A DNA stretch of 64,000 nucleotides from the NCBI GenBank assembly GCA_019828545.1, contig JACVRA010000202.1, forward strand, positions 434,001 through 498,000, given 5' to 3'. This stretch comes from Paracamarosporium sp. OC-R06-R3 (Eukaryota > Ascomycota > Dothideomycetes > Pleosporales > Didymosphaeriaceae). This document shows, piece by piece, positions 35,101-46,413 of this stretch. Numbering within the stretch: the stretch's first letter is position 1; the number at the start of each line of letters is the position of its first letter. The position numbers and the translations under genes were made by a program. The notes beneath the pieces are model-generated. The model saw only the letters and a list, made by a program, of their open reading frames with translations, searched no databases and was not told the origin of the DNA.

Positions 35101-35637
35101 ATCCCTCTGAACGCCAAATGCGGGTAGTATGGAGGGGTCGCTCAGGTTTGTCCCTTCACTTAGTAGCTCTGGAAAAACGGGGGCAAGCGGGCATTCTTTA
35201 TTAATGGTGTAGTTGCAGAACTGTAACGCACCAGGGTCCCATGACGAGTACGTGAGTGCTTCGAAGGACGGGAATAGGGTTGTAGCCACACCGCCAGGAA
35301 GTCCCGGTTTACCCACCTGCCATGCATCGGGAATTTTGCCAAAGGAATCTTTTGGGTTCTTCCATCTGGGGGAGGAAGGGGGAGGATAGGTGCCGCCTGT
35401 GAGCTGTCCGGAAACATTGCCATAGATGGTGACATTCAAACTGTGGGCGGGGTCCGTGTTGTTGAACTTGGCCCAGACATGGTAGGGTGTGAACTGCAGG
35501 CGAACTGGATTCGTTTCGCGTTGGTAGGTAGGATTCAGACAATTTTCGAAGTTTATGAAGACGGCGTTGGCCACGGGGAGTGCTGCCAGTATTACAAAGA
35601 GTATGAATGTGGAGATGCAGTGCGACAAGGGGTCCAT
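32146..35637 (-). CDS. TRP-like ion channel with ML-like domain (spray/Pkd2/Flc superfamily)
   Basis: A single exon encodes 1163 residues from the ATG at 35637. That ATG is chosen because it directly precedes a signal peptide (hydrophobic FILFVILAALPVANA); the frame stays open upstream for 150 codons of Arg/Pro-rich, unlikely sequence. Residues 26 to about 220 are a luminal ML-like domain with several N-glycosylation sites and paired cysteines. They are followed by about nine hydrophobic segments, including ALRYMPAAILILVAFATVLA and VWAGMAIWLLVMVGIVVVLV, as in the fungal TRP-like family. The last 480 residues are a hydrophilic Ser/Pro/Asp-rich cytosolic tail. Neurospora spray and related proteins affect calcium homeostasis and hyphal tip growth. 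Membrane location (vacuole, Golgi or plasma membrane) is not decided by the sequence. Confidence 0.88.
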   Translation of the reverse strand: MDPLSHCISTFILFVILAALPVANAVFINFENCLNPTYQRETNPVRLQFTPYHVWAKFNNTDPAHSLNVTIYGNVSGQLTGGTYPPPSSPRWKNPKDSFGKIPDAWQVGKPGLPGGVATTLFPSFEALTYSSWDPGALQFCNYTINKECPLAPVFPELLSEGTNLSDPSILPAFGVQRDFYSSYSFTTWAATFRIIAGDEANTTIGCVSATLTPDLGPRLSGALRYMPAAILILVAFATVLAAMYSPWGSTNIFRWTSNYGRDEDLLRLVTPGFGDCLQYIQFIVLAGSLNLQYPGYFQPVISQASWSVLMFNQSFVSGGNGTQSLMDGIYFVNGTYGLSRLGKFVGISEDQDVWAGMAIWLLVMVGIVVVLVQLGFLLRWIYRLAANVQDTDLRGKNWPFTAGNVVRIVLNWFMLPIITLSLFQMVVAPDSSASVVACAVILLLGVTGAAVWIFWMIFTTRPRAHLFDDLPTVLTYGPLYNTYSDDAAPFAFIPVLLTVIRGIAIGAIQPSGIAQIIILAICEVILIMTLHAFRPFQSNTSMNAYHTFFAVVRLACILLMIAFVPSLGVSEAPKGWIGYAMLLLHAIVLVFGFFLNSLQTIIEVTARLTGAGADQRGGLTKVFGKRDLAKRNHRHQRSSLNSNAAMLAHDGNKGSIQLSGGRARSLSGSSAVLLNGPYGSNRESAGFDGFSQGDYSHGGTSPGTPGTNATPFNFLGGSASSSRRPTMGTILDNPDPYYRPPRARKQTMDSMTASMPNRRSQSADLTNTPYADNPDLESGDLGEGPSSWSPGKRSITPAFLRMQRDDSDPSIEHRNNTDYSVRESDFYYGLRGPALSAQPTRKLKTGPADPMGPVSSATGWFKSLGFFAGKKKEKGKGFEVVRSTRMPPQMMIAEEDEDSPQVPQEPYHDSPGSPNDKKRSIQQDSPGAATAAGAIRRSSASESDNSSDDEFDDIPHTKVPDLAPTLGPIDTGGGIELPSRIGSRASHVSRNQPPSRAPTIPRKSSRRTPSTDKAILESSNRLSTVMSSPPGTPARLSTHIPGDQSQRLRPAQNTLPIRLPFGSTDPSPSPDPSPNHSAASSLYPTDGNSDYHALDAADSLAPPPNIQVGERPLSTGYVHQHVARDSIQNDNHVPGSHLETSAEIIDRSRSVSTQGSMGNRRR

Positions 35638-37472
35638 CCGTCTTTTCCGTCGCGGTCGCGGGGGAGGTTGTGTGGGTTGCAGAGAGGGAAGTTCGCGCGT
35701 CCTGCAGTGTCGTGATACGCGGGCGCCATTGGGCGCTTTGCACGTTGCCATCATCGCCCTCGAGCGCCCCTCTTCATATTCACTCTCCAGAATCTCGACT
35801 GCGGCGTGGATGCGGCCTCGGGCCAGGATGCGGCGTGGATGCGGCGTGCCCACGCGTTTGCTCGGGCAGGGCGTGCGGTCGCGTGCGTGGAGAGGTGGCG
35901 AGGAGACGGAAGCCCGATGCAGAGGCAGCGTAGAGGGGCGTCGGGCGGTAGCAACAGGCGCGTGGGTGCAGGCAAGCAATTGGGAGAGAAGGCAGCGGCG
36001 GCGGCGGTCGACGATTGCCTGCGGTGGATGAAACGGGCGGCGGAAAGTGATGCGGCGATGTGCTGGCAGGCGCAGAGCAGACGGACGCTCCACAACACCA
36101 AGCCGGCGGCGGTTCGGGACGTCAACAGGGGAGAAAGCGAGCGTACGAAGGGGAAAGACGACGAGCGAGCGGAGGGCGACGCAGGTCCGGGCGAGGGCTG
36201 GTCAGGCGTAATAAGGCCAGTGTCTAGGCGGGGTGCAGCACTTTGACGCTTGACGCTTGACAGTTGCACCGGCTAGCGCAGTGCAGCAGTACGGCGACAC
36301 GGTGACCTCCTGCGGCAGAGCCAACGGTGGGAAGGGCGCCGTCCTTTTGACGTGGAGCGTGGAGAGGAACTGCTGTTCAGCAGGGCGGCAACCCTGGCGA
36401 TAGCGCCACGAGAGATATTAAATGTTACTCTCGACCAACGTCATGGCAAGCAGACGGCCATTCGAGTTGCCCTGCTTGCTCCCGTTGCGAGCAGTTGCGT
36501 TTTGCGCATCCAGACGGGCACCCGTTTATTCCACGGCGATCTACGCGTCGGTCTTTTTTTTTTTTATCTTATTCATAGAAACGTGGCTGTGGCACCTTCG
36601 TTCACACTCACCAGCATAAACGGACAGACTGCCCCAACGCGCGTGCACAGAGGGAGCCCAAGAACTGCAAGAGGGCATCTCATCGTCTGGTCAGCCACTG
36701 CGCAAGCACTGAACCTACTCGACCCACTGCTGTTGAGGAGCAACCTTCGTCGGCCTGAGGCGCAGCAGCTCACCAGCGTCATGGGTGTAGCACTTGTCCT
36801 CATCCGCCACGTTTCACCCCCGCCCTCGTGTGAGCTGACCAGCTGAGGAACACCAAGACATTGCTTGCGGCTAGCTCGCTCGACGCTGGTGTTTCACAAT
36901 TATTGAAATCCAGCGGCTTCTACGTCTGTCAACGCCTGAGGTCGCGGGTGGGCCGTTTGACATGCGCTAGAAGCCGATCCCGACGCTTCCGTCCCTGAGC
37001 CCTGGCAACCCATGCACACCTGAGACCCACAGACGTGACCATCTTCGTCCACCTCAACAAGTCGGCAAACAAGAGTCGGCGAGCTACCAAAGACGTCGAA
37101 CATATCATTGTTTACCACCTTCCTAGCTCTCTGCCCCTGCATACGGCTCAGATCTGCGGTACCATGGGTGGGCTTTCTTGATGCGGTTAGGGACGAGGCA
37201 TAGCGGCAGGGCCATCCGAACTCACACGCGATCGTCTTCCACCAACAAGACAACAGTATGCAGGCTTTCGATGCCTCGACCAACCCATCAATCTTTCTTT
37301 CACTTTCCTATCATCATGTATATACCAATATAACGCCCTGACGAGACTGAACAGAAGATCAACACACTCAACACCAAACACCCTACAATTCTGAAAACGA
37401 AAAACCATCCAACAGGAAACGCCGTAGCTCGCACCTTCCCTATACAAGGCAAAGCTCAATATCCCGCAAATA
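35638..37472. other. Intergenic region, GC-rich near the TRP-like gene
   Basis: The part 35640-36300 is GC-rich and open in several frames on both strands, as expected from composition alone. A run of T at 36551-36560 is followed by more ordinary DNA. No supported gene. Confidence 0.55.
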
Positions 37473-37958
37473 CTATATCAACCCAGGAAAACTCAGCTCC
37501 GCACTCGTCGCCCCGCCCAAAGCCACATGTCCCAGCACCCCGTTCGTCTCCACGTTACATCCATCCCCCCCTTGATCACCAGAGTCCTCATCCGATTCGA
37601 TCTGTCCAAGCACATCATCTGCCTCATCCAGCGTTCTCTCAATCCTTTCGAAATCCTCCCACATCCTCATCAGAATTTCCTTGAGGCCCCGTATCTGGTC
37701 TAAAGCCGTGTGAACTAGGCGATGCAGGGACTCTATTGACTGTGTGGAATCGGTAGGTGAGGAGTCAGAGTGCTGTATAAAGGGTGACATATTGGTTTGG
37801 AATGAGAAGCCGTAGAAAATACGGTTGTGTGTGCGTATCGGTGCGGGAGCGCTCTTATTCTGGATGGTGAGCTGCGTTTGCTGTATGATTGGGTCTCTGA
37901 CAACAAAGAGTACGTCAGTGGGGAAGTCAGACACAGGCGTTTTAGACGGGCTATGCAT
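37473..37958 (-). CDS. Small acidic hypothetical protein
   Basis: Single open frame of 161 residues from ATG 37958. I do not recognise the family. The middle (SIESLHRLVHTALDQIRGLK to RTLDEADDVL) has heptad-like spacing and is predicted to form a helix or coiled coil. The C-terminus is strongly acidic (QIESDEDSGDQGGD), then ends in a Gly-rich and hydrophobic tail. There is no signal peptide. It is tandem with the phosphate permease, whose stop lies 680 bp upstream. It is supported only by length, composition and start codon, so it could be a chance frame. Confidence 0.4.
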   Translation of the reverse strand: MHSPSKTPVSDFPTDVLFVVRDPIIQQTQLTIQNKSAPAPIRTHNRIFYGFSFQTNMSPFIQHSDSSPTDSTQSIESLHRLVHTALDQIRGLKEILMRMWEDFERIERTLDEADDVLGQIESDEDSGDQGGDGCNVETNGVLGHVALGGATSAELSFPGLI

Positions 37959-38639
37959 TGACGAGACCAACACACTTGTGTCCCTCTAGGTCTATGATGC
38001 GGTACAGCGATGCAGTACAGCAGGGAGCGGATACCAGATTCACGAAGTCGCATTCCTACGTCATTCAGTATCTTGCATCATGCCACAAGATCTGTGATGT
38101 TCATACACGCAGGCTACCACACTGCAAACTTCCGATCCAACAAAAAGGTAGAACCCATCACTGTTAGATTCGTCGTAGCCGCTACTGGACGGGTATGCCG
38201 TTCTTTGCCAGAACAGAGTTGAACAAAGCACGTCTAAGTACCATGTAATATGTAACGGTGAAAAAGCGCTTGTAGCGGTGAGTTCAAAGTTGAGGTAATC
38301 GTTGTTCTTGAGTAGCTACGCTACGGAAGCTATATAAACAATCTCTATGACGTACTCCTACTGCCCAGGCGGGTGCTCCTGCTGCTCAGGCAGGTGCACC
38401 TGCCACGCTCCAACCGTCACATAATAGAACCGGCAAAAAGTTAACGTAACGCCCCCTGCATGGACTGCTATTCTAGGGCAATCATTTGAACACAACTTTT
38501 CACGTATACAATTATCCAGAAATCGCATCCAAAAAAAAATGCAGTCCGTTTCTAAGACACCTCGCTAAGCCTCAAATTTTTCAGTAGTGTAACACAGCAC
38601 AGCCTCTACAACGCCTTCACAAGAACTGTGACAAGCAAT
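37959..38639. other. Intergenic region with a small tandem repeat and palindrome
   Basis: Holds the 3' region of the phosphate permease. Two 21-bp imperfect direct repeats at 38356-38376 and 38377-38397 run into a perfect 16-bp palindrome at 38389-38404. No gene recognised. Confidence 0.6.
38356..38404. repeat. Two 21-bp imperfect tandem repeats overlapping a 16-bp palindrome
   Basis: TCCTACTGCCCAGGCGGGTG and TCCTGCTGCTCAGGCAGGTG (each plus a final C) stand head to tail with 17 of 21 matches. The second copy plus six following bases forms the perfect palindrome GGCAGGTGCACCTGCC. In RNA on either strand this would form a stable hairpin. Confidence 0.85.
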
Positions 38640-40712
38640 CTAGAAATGAGGAGCATTCAAAGCCATGCCCATAAGCAACCCAGAAATAAGACCAGCAGAC
38701 GGGAGTGTAATGATCCACGACGAGAAGATGAAAGCAACCTGCTTCCAATTCACGGCGCGGACATCAAAGTTGCACAGCGCTACACCGACGGTAGCACCAG
38801 TGAGACACTGAGTAGTTGACACGGGTAAAGCGAGTCTGGAGGCGAGGAGAACGGTGATGGCGGCGCCAAGTTCCATGGAGAAGCCTCGTGTGGGTGAGAC
38901 TTGGGTGATCTTGTTGCCGAGCGAGCGCATAACGTGGTACCCGTAGACTGTGACAATGAATTAGACTGAGGTCATACCAAGCTTGGGCAGGGGAATAACA
39001 CATACACCAAAAGCCCAGACCGAGCAACAGGCCAGCGACAACAAGGATCCAGATGGGTGTGTCGGCTTTGGAGGTAACCTCACCGCTTGTGTAGGTGTTG
39101 TAGCTTGCTACCCAAGGACCGACAGCGTTCGCAACTAATCGTTGTTAGTGAACCATCGCCAATGAAACCACGGTCAGTAATTGTTGACGTACCGTCGTTT
39201 GAACCGTGCGCAATCGACATCATCATTGCAGATGCAACCTGGGCGTAAGTCCAGAGGTGCTCGACACGGTTGTCGTAGACGATAGCACGAGCATGAATTG
39301 CGCCGAGGTCTGTGCTAGTATCAGTATAACCGATCTACCAAACGGTGCCCGTTCAAACTCACTCTTCTGCGTCACCACGTCTCGACTGACCCCTTGCAAC
39401 AAAGCGTATTTGGTCCAATTCGCGAGTTTCCTCGGAGAATAGATGGGTAAGTGGCGTACAGGCTCCAACCAACGCTCTTCCGGTTCAGGCCTTGCGGGGA
39501 TGATGTGAGCAGACAGTCTGTTCTGGTTCGGGATAGATAAGCCTCCCTTAGCCCGCTCCGAGGTGCCGTTGCTGTCGCCATCAATTGCAGTGGATATGCC
39601 GTCACCATTGTTTTCGGCACCCAAATTCCTGGGTTGGTCCTGGTCGTTCTTCATATGGGCTTTCTCGATATCAGCTGTATTGGTCTCTACCGAACTTTTC
39701 GCGTAGTAGTCCTTGACCGCTAAATCGCCTTTTCCGGGGAAGTAAATCGGAGGATTTTCTCGGTAGAGGAGAGGTCCAAGCGGGATATGCCATGCCCGAA
39801 CACGCGCGTCGTTCTTGACAAGACGACGGTGGAAATAGGGCACTAGGAAGACGTAGGAGAAAACCACAACGCCAGCAGCGACTCCCAGAATGATGCCTGT
39901 TACTTTCCCTGCTCCCATCTCTTCAAGAGACTCTCCACCTGGAAGCTCAGCAATGATAAAGAGAGCTAGAACGCCTGCTGTGAATCCGAGATACCTATAT
40001 CGCGAAGTAAGAGTCAGTGACCGTTCCTTTGTCTGCAATACTCAAGGATGAAGAGCATTACGCAATGGTCTGAGTTGCAAGAGATGGTTCACGTACCAAG
40101 GAATCAATCGCATTCCCCATTTGAACGGATCCTTTCTCTCCAGAACAAGGAACTTTACTGTGAGAAAGAGAATAGACGAGAAACCAGCCGCAATGAGAGG
40201 AGCAATGACCCAAGAGGCAGCGATCTGGCTGAGACTACCACTTGCCCATGCCCACTTCAAAGGAGTCTGCGCCGCAATGCCGGCGCCAGCAAGAGCACCA
40301 ACCACCGTTTGAGTTGTGCTGTTAAATAAGTTAGTAATGTACCATGAGTATGTACTGGTTTCACATACCTCACGGGCATTCCATAAAATGTTGCGATGGT
40401 CAAAAACGTTGCACTGCCGACCTCCGCACAGCCCATAACCAACATGAAGGTTGGAGGGTTCGGCTGGAATTTGGACAATCCAAAGATACCACTCTTAATA
40501 GTTGAGGTTACTCGGGCACCCAGAGCAACCGCTCCAACGAATTCGGTGATACATGCCAAAATACCCGCCTGCCACATCTGTAGTGTCCTCGCTGCCACAG
40601 ATGTGGCGTAGGAATTGGCAACATCGTTTGCACCATTGGAGGCAGATGAGAAGACAAAGGCGATAGTGGTGAGCGCTAGGATCCAATTGTATTTCTTAAG
40701 TGCTGGAGCCAT
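38640..40712 (-). CDS. Pho89-type sodium/phosphate symporter
   Basis: Six exons on the minus strand: 40712-40369, 40318-40097, 39994-39363, 39309-39193, 39134-39006, 38947-38640, closing to 583 residues. Both copies of the PiT family signature are present: FSSASNGANDVANSYATSVA near the N-terminus and MSIAHGSNDVANAVGPWVAS in the second half, plus the two inverted PVSTTQ motifs. Hydrophobic segments flank a central hydrophilic loop of about 200 residues rich in Asp/Asn/Ser, as in yeast Pho89 and Neurospora PHO-4. These are high-affinity plasma-membrane importers induced by phosphate starvation at alkaline pH. A CACGTT core (minus strand of 41130-41135) lies about 420 bp upstream and resembles the Pho4/NUC-1 core, but a single weak match proves nothing. 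Confidence 0.93.
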
Positions 40713-42999
40713 GGTAGGCGATTGTCGCTGGGGACAGCTGAACAAGAAGACGAAAATCTTGTCACAGAATGTTTGTATGGACGAGAATTAAATGCTTCGT
40801 AGAGCTGGGAATTCGGCTATGCGGCAACACTTGGATATCCACAGCTTGGCGTTCAAGAGAAAGTGGCGACGGATGTCGTAGGAGACAGTGGTGTAGGCTT
40901 GAGGCCCGAATACTGCTATTCACATCCCACTCAAAGCCCACTTCTAAGGTCACATAGCGGTTCATATGTGAGTTTTACGTCGTCTCATTGGGTTGCAAGA
41001 GTTCAAATGTGGCGTCATAGCCTTCGTCCCTGTTGCGGATCCCATCAGCGGCAGCAGGAATAGTATGGGCACGAAACTCGATGCTTGAAAGGGCGATGAA
41101 AACGGACGAACGAGAAGCCGTAAATAAGGAACGTGGGCGCTATGTTGAATTTGTGTCCCCATCCAGGGGCGGAGTGCCCAGCATGTCCGCCTCCTTGGTA
41201 CGCTTGGCGGATTCATCCTTCCGCCTGGCTGGTCGTTCCGCTGTCATATCTCAGGCTTGGTTTTACGTTTTAACATGTCTTCCGTGGGACGTAACGGCAG
41301 ATTTGGTAGTAATAGGTAAAGTTACTGTGTTGAAAGAGGAAGTCAAAAGAAGTCTTTCAAAGTTTTGCTCCATGCGACATATCCTCATGAAAGTTTGAGA
41401 CCGAGCGTGAGCTTTCTCGTCCACAAGACACTGTAATTCTCGCGGATATACCAAGGAATGACAAGACGCAACGTAGCCCACATACGATGTTGCGCGTTAT
41501 GCGGTGCTCAAGGGCACGAGACTACCTGTTGTCCACTAAATTGCCAAGAAGTCTCTATGCTAGGTTATGTAACTAATATATATCCCCAAAAGGCAGGAAC
41601 TCGTGTGACGATTCAATTCATGCATCAGCGTGTTTCCGATTTCCATTATCACACAGCAGGCGGTAACGTCCGACTACCAAGCTATACTATTGCATCTCCT
41701 CAAACCCACATTACATCATATCGAACTAAAACCAGAAGTCTAAAGGTTCATTGGCGTTGGTTTGCTTCACTAATCAGCTTGCTTCTGTCGACAGCCGTTT
41801 CGTCATTTCAGAATCGGAAAGCGATGCAGAGTCGACTTCAAGTTCAATCGTAACAGATTCCTGTTAAGTTGCCAGAGAGCGATGCTCGAACGAATGAGAG
41901 AGCTCATTTCTCATAGCTGAGGTCATGTCGCTCAACCGAACAGTGCATTGTTGTTTTCTAATTATTTTAAAAATACTCTCTCTCCTAAATAATAGAAGTT
42001 TTTTCGATTCTGAAATCCCACGTCATGGGTAGAGACTCAACTAAAGTCGACAGATCGTAAAATAGACCTAATACATACCGCCAATCCTCGGCTTTGTACA
42101 AGACTGCTAAACATTATATGTTTACAGCATCTATACCTTGTGCCTGATTAAAGACGTCAATCTTCCACTGCATCATAAGTCTTCAGGCAATATGCGTTAT
42201 CATGTTCGAACGCCCCACGCACTCAACCCGACCTTCCTCAAGATACACAACTTGTGTGATCTTTTTCAGGCAATGCCAAAAGAGGGTTTTTCCTGTTCCT
42301 TAAACTAAAAATTTGGATTCTACGCTGTCTTGTAGCCTGTGCGCTCAACTCCGTATGCACAACCACACCTTTAGTATTGTGATTGGTCGCGACCAACAAT
42401 ACTAGTAGATTTGTAAGACATTTCTATCGTTACAAGTAGCTGATTCGCCGTCAGCCTATGGACTGTGAATGAGAGAACTCAGAATGCGCAGAAGAGCGAT
42501 TGCGCGATGCGGCACAGGATGACGTTCTTTGTACTAACCCTCCATAGGGCATTCCGAACATATTCCCGGCTGTACTTCCGATGTTTTCAGACCAGCTGAA
42601 CTTACCCCAAGGACAGGTTTTCTGCCCTGAGAAATATTATAATGATGTTTTGAGTTTCGATGTTCCCCTTTGGAGCTATGCTGTGTCCTTAACGGTTGTT
42701 AGATGTATCTACCGGCGTTCTCTACGTACAACGAATTTGCGCAGCAACGAGACTTTATCGGATCGTTCAGCCCGTAATTATCATTTTACTAGGCCTAGTA
42801 TACCGTCTCCGCTCCGTTGGATGGCCCCAAAGTAATCCTTATAACGCTACAGATTGCGTGATTCGTAGAGGCGTGCGGTTTAAATTATGCCATCAACCCG
42901 ACACTTCGGTATCGCCTTCTTCTTTCAAATTCATTCCTGAGATACAATTGGCTCGCGGCGTTGTGTTCTCCTCATTGCCAATCGGAGTTTTTGATCAAT
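40713..42999. other. Intergenic region between divergent transporters
   Basis: About 2.3 kb holding both promoters (phosphate permease to the left, MFS transporter to the right). The part around 41940-42120 is AT-rich. Short frames such as 41458-41853 have no domain. No gene recognised. Confidence 0.55.
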
Positions 43000-44613
43000 A
43001 TGTCCCAAAAGTCGGAGATCGATGATGCAGTTGTTGCTGCCGGATCGTCAAACGCAGAATATGCGATTCCTCGTGAAGATGAGAAGAAGCGAAGAAAACG
43101 TTTGCTATGGAAGCTTGATACTCAGTAAGCTGGTCAAGCTCCCACGATCACCACGTCATTAATTCCAGTTCGCAGTATCCTTCCTCCCCTGGCCCTTCTC
43201 TACCTCGCTAACTTCATCGATCGTTCCAACGTGGGTAACGCGAAAATCCTGGGCCTTGCAACAGATCTAGGTCTCTCAAATCACCAATATGCAACCGCAC
43301 TCAGTGTTTTCTTCGTCTTCTATGTTGTCTCGGAGCTTCCGTCCAACCTCGTCCTCAAACGGATGACTCCAAAATTTTGGCTCCCCTTTCTGGTCTTCAA
43401 TACCGGCATCATCGTCATGTGTATAGGTTTTGTTAGGACGTACGGTCAGTTCACTGCCCTTCGTGCACTGCTCGGTATATTTGAAGGTGGATTATACCCT
43501 GGCTCGTTACTGGTGCTTTCTACGGTATACACCAGAGAAGAGCTGGCTCTGAGGGTCGGCATCTTCTACTCAAGTGCTTCACTGTCCGGTGCATTCGGAG
43601 GTCTGCTTGCTCGAGGTCTTTCTTCTATCAACACTACTTCCGTTATTGATGGATCTTGGCGTTGGGTAAATCGATCATCCTAGGACCTAGCTTTGTTCCT
43701 TGCTGACATGTTGCAGATATTCATCATCGAAGGCCTCATTACATGCGTAGTCGCCATCGGTGCATACTTCTTCATACCAAACTCTGTGGAAACAGCCCCT
43801 TTCCTTACACCTGAGGAACGAAATTACGCCAAAGAGCGCTTGCAAGCGTCTTACCAGACTTCAGTATTGTCATCAGCAAAGACTGAGCATTTCAGATGGT
43901 CTGAAGTTCGCCGTGGTTTAAGTTCGCTTCAGTTGTTCTTCACCGGTACTGTTTACTTCTCGATATGCTGCGCTCTCTTTTCTTTCAGCCTGTTCTTGCC
44001 ATCGATCATCCAATCCCTTGGTTACACGGCCAACGAGGCCCAGTTGTTGTCTGTGCCTCCATATGCGGTTGCGTCAGTGGTAGGAGTGTGTACATCATTC
44101 ATCTCGGACCGTCTGCGAGTGAGGGGGATCATATCGCTGTTTGCGTTGCCACTAGCTATCGTTGGGTATGCCGTAATTGCTCACGTGGAAAGCAACGTAA
44201 CGAAGTACGGCCTCACCTTTCTGATGGCTTCTGGTGTCTATGGATCAGTACCGCCTCTTCTGGTTTGGATCCTCAACAACAGCGCCGGGCATTACAAGAG
44301 AGCTACAGCGGGTGCTTTGCAAGTCTGTACCGCCAACATGGGAGGTATTGTGGCTGCGTTTCTTTACCCTAACGACGAAAAGCCGTACTACAAGAAGAGC
44401 CATACGATTATACTTGGGGTTCTGTGTTACGCCTGGCTTGGGTAAGTTTTTCGTAAATAGCCTCTTCAATACTGTGTGAGCTAATGAATGTGCAGTACTG
44501 CGCTCAATGTGCTGCATATCTGGAAGATCAACAAGGACAAGGCGAACGGGAAATACGACAAATATATCGGGTATGGCGACGATCGTGAACCGTCGTTCAA
44601 GCTTGTGATGTGA
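43000..44613 (+). CDS. MFS transporter, anion:cation symporter class (Dal5/Tna1-like)
   Basis: Four exons: 43000-43124, 43176-43665, 43717-44441, 44496-44613, closing to 485 residues. The signature ILPPLALLYLANFIDRSNVG after a short basic cytosolic N-terminus is typical of the allantoate, nicotinate, biotin and pantothenate permease group. Motifs RALLGIFEGGLYPG and WRWIFIIEG follow, and about 12 hydrophobic segments are present with the usual central loop (FLTPEERNYAKERL). The C-terminal YIGYGDDREPSFKLVM is also characteristic. The acceptor at 43175 is chosen because it gives DTHILP, the family's normal junction, and restores frame. Substrate cannot be assigned; members import small carboxylates or vitamins across the plasma membrane. 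No pathway partner lies next to it. Confidence 0.9.
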
Positions 44614-45248
44614 ACAGGACCTGCGGATGGGTTTCCTAAATTGTGTTACACGAATCTGAACATCAAGATAGCCCAATAGTTTGCAGATCCATAGATAGCT
44701 TACATTCTGGGAATGTCAGTCGGCTCTATGCGAAGCGCGTGCGTTGTCGCCTGACTCAAACGTCCAGCGTCCGCTTGACCTGCTATCGGCGACCCGTGCT
44801 CCGATGTGCAACCACTCCACGTGGGTGGACACCATCGCGAAAGACACGCAACCCTTCCGCGTTGCCAACACACTTCATGCCAGCTTTCCAGAACAACTGC
44901 GCTCTTTGTTACGGTCTCGGTCGTTCTAGTGCCTGGTCTCCTTGTTCTACAAGTCATTGTGTGGAAGTCGAACCCAAGGTAGTGAAAGGACCTAAACGGT
45001 CGAACAATGAGCAGTGCAAGGACTCACCTCCCGCATTAACTCTCACCGACACTGTTCAGTCACGCCGCACAATGAGGACTCTGACTTCTCACGCCTGCTA
45101 CTCTCACCAAAGGTTGTAACATACAGATTCAACACTTTCACTCACCTCATACCTTCTGCACATGTCACAACCGCAGTCCTCGACACCTAATCCTACCACA
45201 CACAAAATAGCCTGCGCAGCGACATACAACTCACACCCGAGTTAAATC
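44614..45248. other. Intergenic region
   Basis: The open frame 44643-45119 lacks domain and codon regularity. No gene recognised. Confidence 0.55.
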
Positions 45249-45989
45249 ATGGATGCCGCAAGTCGGAGCAGCTCCTTTTCCTCACTGTACGAATTTTACC
45301 TGAGTCACACGGACGCGAAATCGCAACCCATAATCATCACCTACCCGCAGATGCGCCGCAGCTCTTCCACAGAACACGAAGCTCTCATGCGCCAAATATT
45401 AGCCCCGGAGGATGCCCTTTTCTCGATGCCACCTGGATGCCGCGCTGTCAGCTACAGCAGCTGGCGTCGCTTCTCAGCCACATCGTCAAACCGCTCAAAG
45501 TCCCGCGGTGAAATGACAGCCTCAGTCCTCCTAGAAGCAAATGGTCTGACGCCTGACTTCGACCCGCCGGTGCTGGAACGCTGCAACCTAAGCGTCGCTG
45601 AGTATGGAGCGCGCGGAGATTCCAAGGCCGAGCGAGTGCCTGTGTTACCACAGCATAGACATTGCGTCAGAAATCATCGCCATTGCCGACGTGACCAGCA
45701 TACGCAATTCGGTCGAACAAGCTCGACGAGCTCCTGGACGACATCCACGAGTGAGAGTAGCTTAGACCCGGGAGCGTCGAAGCCGATCAGCTTCAGGAAG
45801 CAGATGGTCAGGCCGGCCAGCACGAGTTCTCTTCTCACGGCGAGCTTCAAAGAGTCGCCGAAAGTAAAGAGTTGGGAGCCGCCGAAGGTTACGTTGAAGC
45901 AGATTGGCAAGGAGATCGGAATTGAGGGCTTAAGCATCGATGATCTGCCGGAAAACGCTTTCGAGTCGGATAGCGAGAACGAAGATTGA
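45249..45989 (+). CDS. Hypothetical protein, Ser-rich
   Basis: Single open frame of 246 residues from ATG 45249; family not recognised. The N-terminus (SSSFSSLYEFYLSHTDAK) and the block MRQILAPEDALFSMPPGCRA look globular. The centre (residues about 130-170) is His/Arg- then Ser/Thr-rich, and the end is acidic (LSIDDLPENAFESDSENED). No signal peptide or membrane segment. The His/Arg-rich centre reads oddly and could mark an unrecognised intron or a frameshift. The length and clean terminal stop argue for a real gene. Confidence 0.6.
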   Translation: MDAASRSSSFSSLYEFYLSHTDAKSQPIIITYPQMRRSSSTEHEALMRQILAPEDALFSMPPGCRAVSYSSWRRFSATSSNRSKSRGEMTASVLLEANGLTPDFDPPVLERCNLSVAEYGARGDSKAERVPVLPQHRHCVRNHRHCRRDQHTQFGRTSSTSSWTTSTSESSLDPGASKPISFRKQMVRPASTSSLLTASFKESPKVKSWEPPKVTLKQIGKEIGIEGLSIDDLPENAFESDSENED

Positions 45990-46413
45990 AATTACGGAGA
46001 AGAGGAGAGCATGTTTACCTACAAAGCATATGACAAGAGTCTGAGTACCCTGTATTGCCTCTCAACAGGCAATGGATAGGCCGACAGTGCTCATATGCTG
46101 AGATGCCAGCCGCTCGAACGAGTAGGCTTCGTCCGGCGTCACCATAACTTTATATGGGAGGCGCGAGGGTTTCGATGTGCCGGTCTTCGGTGACAAAAGC
46201 AGAGCAGTATTCTTTGGCATGCAACAGGGTGAAGCTGTTCTTTTGATGGTTTGTTCCGGGATGCCGTCTGCATTTCATAGCGTTCTAGAAGTCGTGACCG
46301 CAACGCGGTCCAAGCTCCCAGTTTTGCATTCGATGACGGTGCGCTCCGCCGAACATCAGTTCATTACTTTGTCTTGTACATAGTTCAATCCAGGTGTTAA
46401 TAGCTTAACCACA
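45990..46413. other. Intergenic region
   Basis: About 420 bp; 3' flank of the orphan and promoter of the complex I assembly factor. Nothing recognised. Confidence 0.6.

Noticed and set aside
35638..36093. 152-codon N-terminal extension of the TRP-like channel
   Set aside because: Arg/Pro-rich, low complexity; it would bury the clear signal peptide that starts at 35637.
36352..36846. 164-codon plus-strand frame
   Set aside because: No domain, no promoter feature, overlapping frames on the other strand.
44643..45119. 158-codon plus-strand frame between transporter and orphan
   Set aside because: Ser/Arg/Cys-mixed composition with no domain; the region behaves as promoter DNA.
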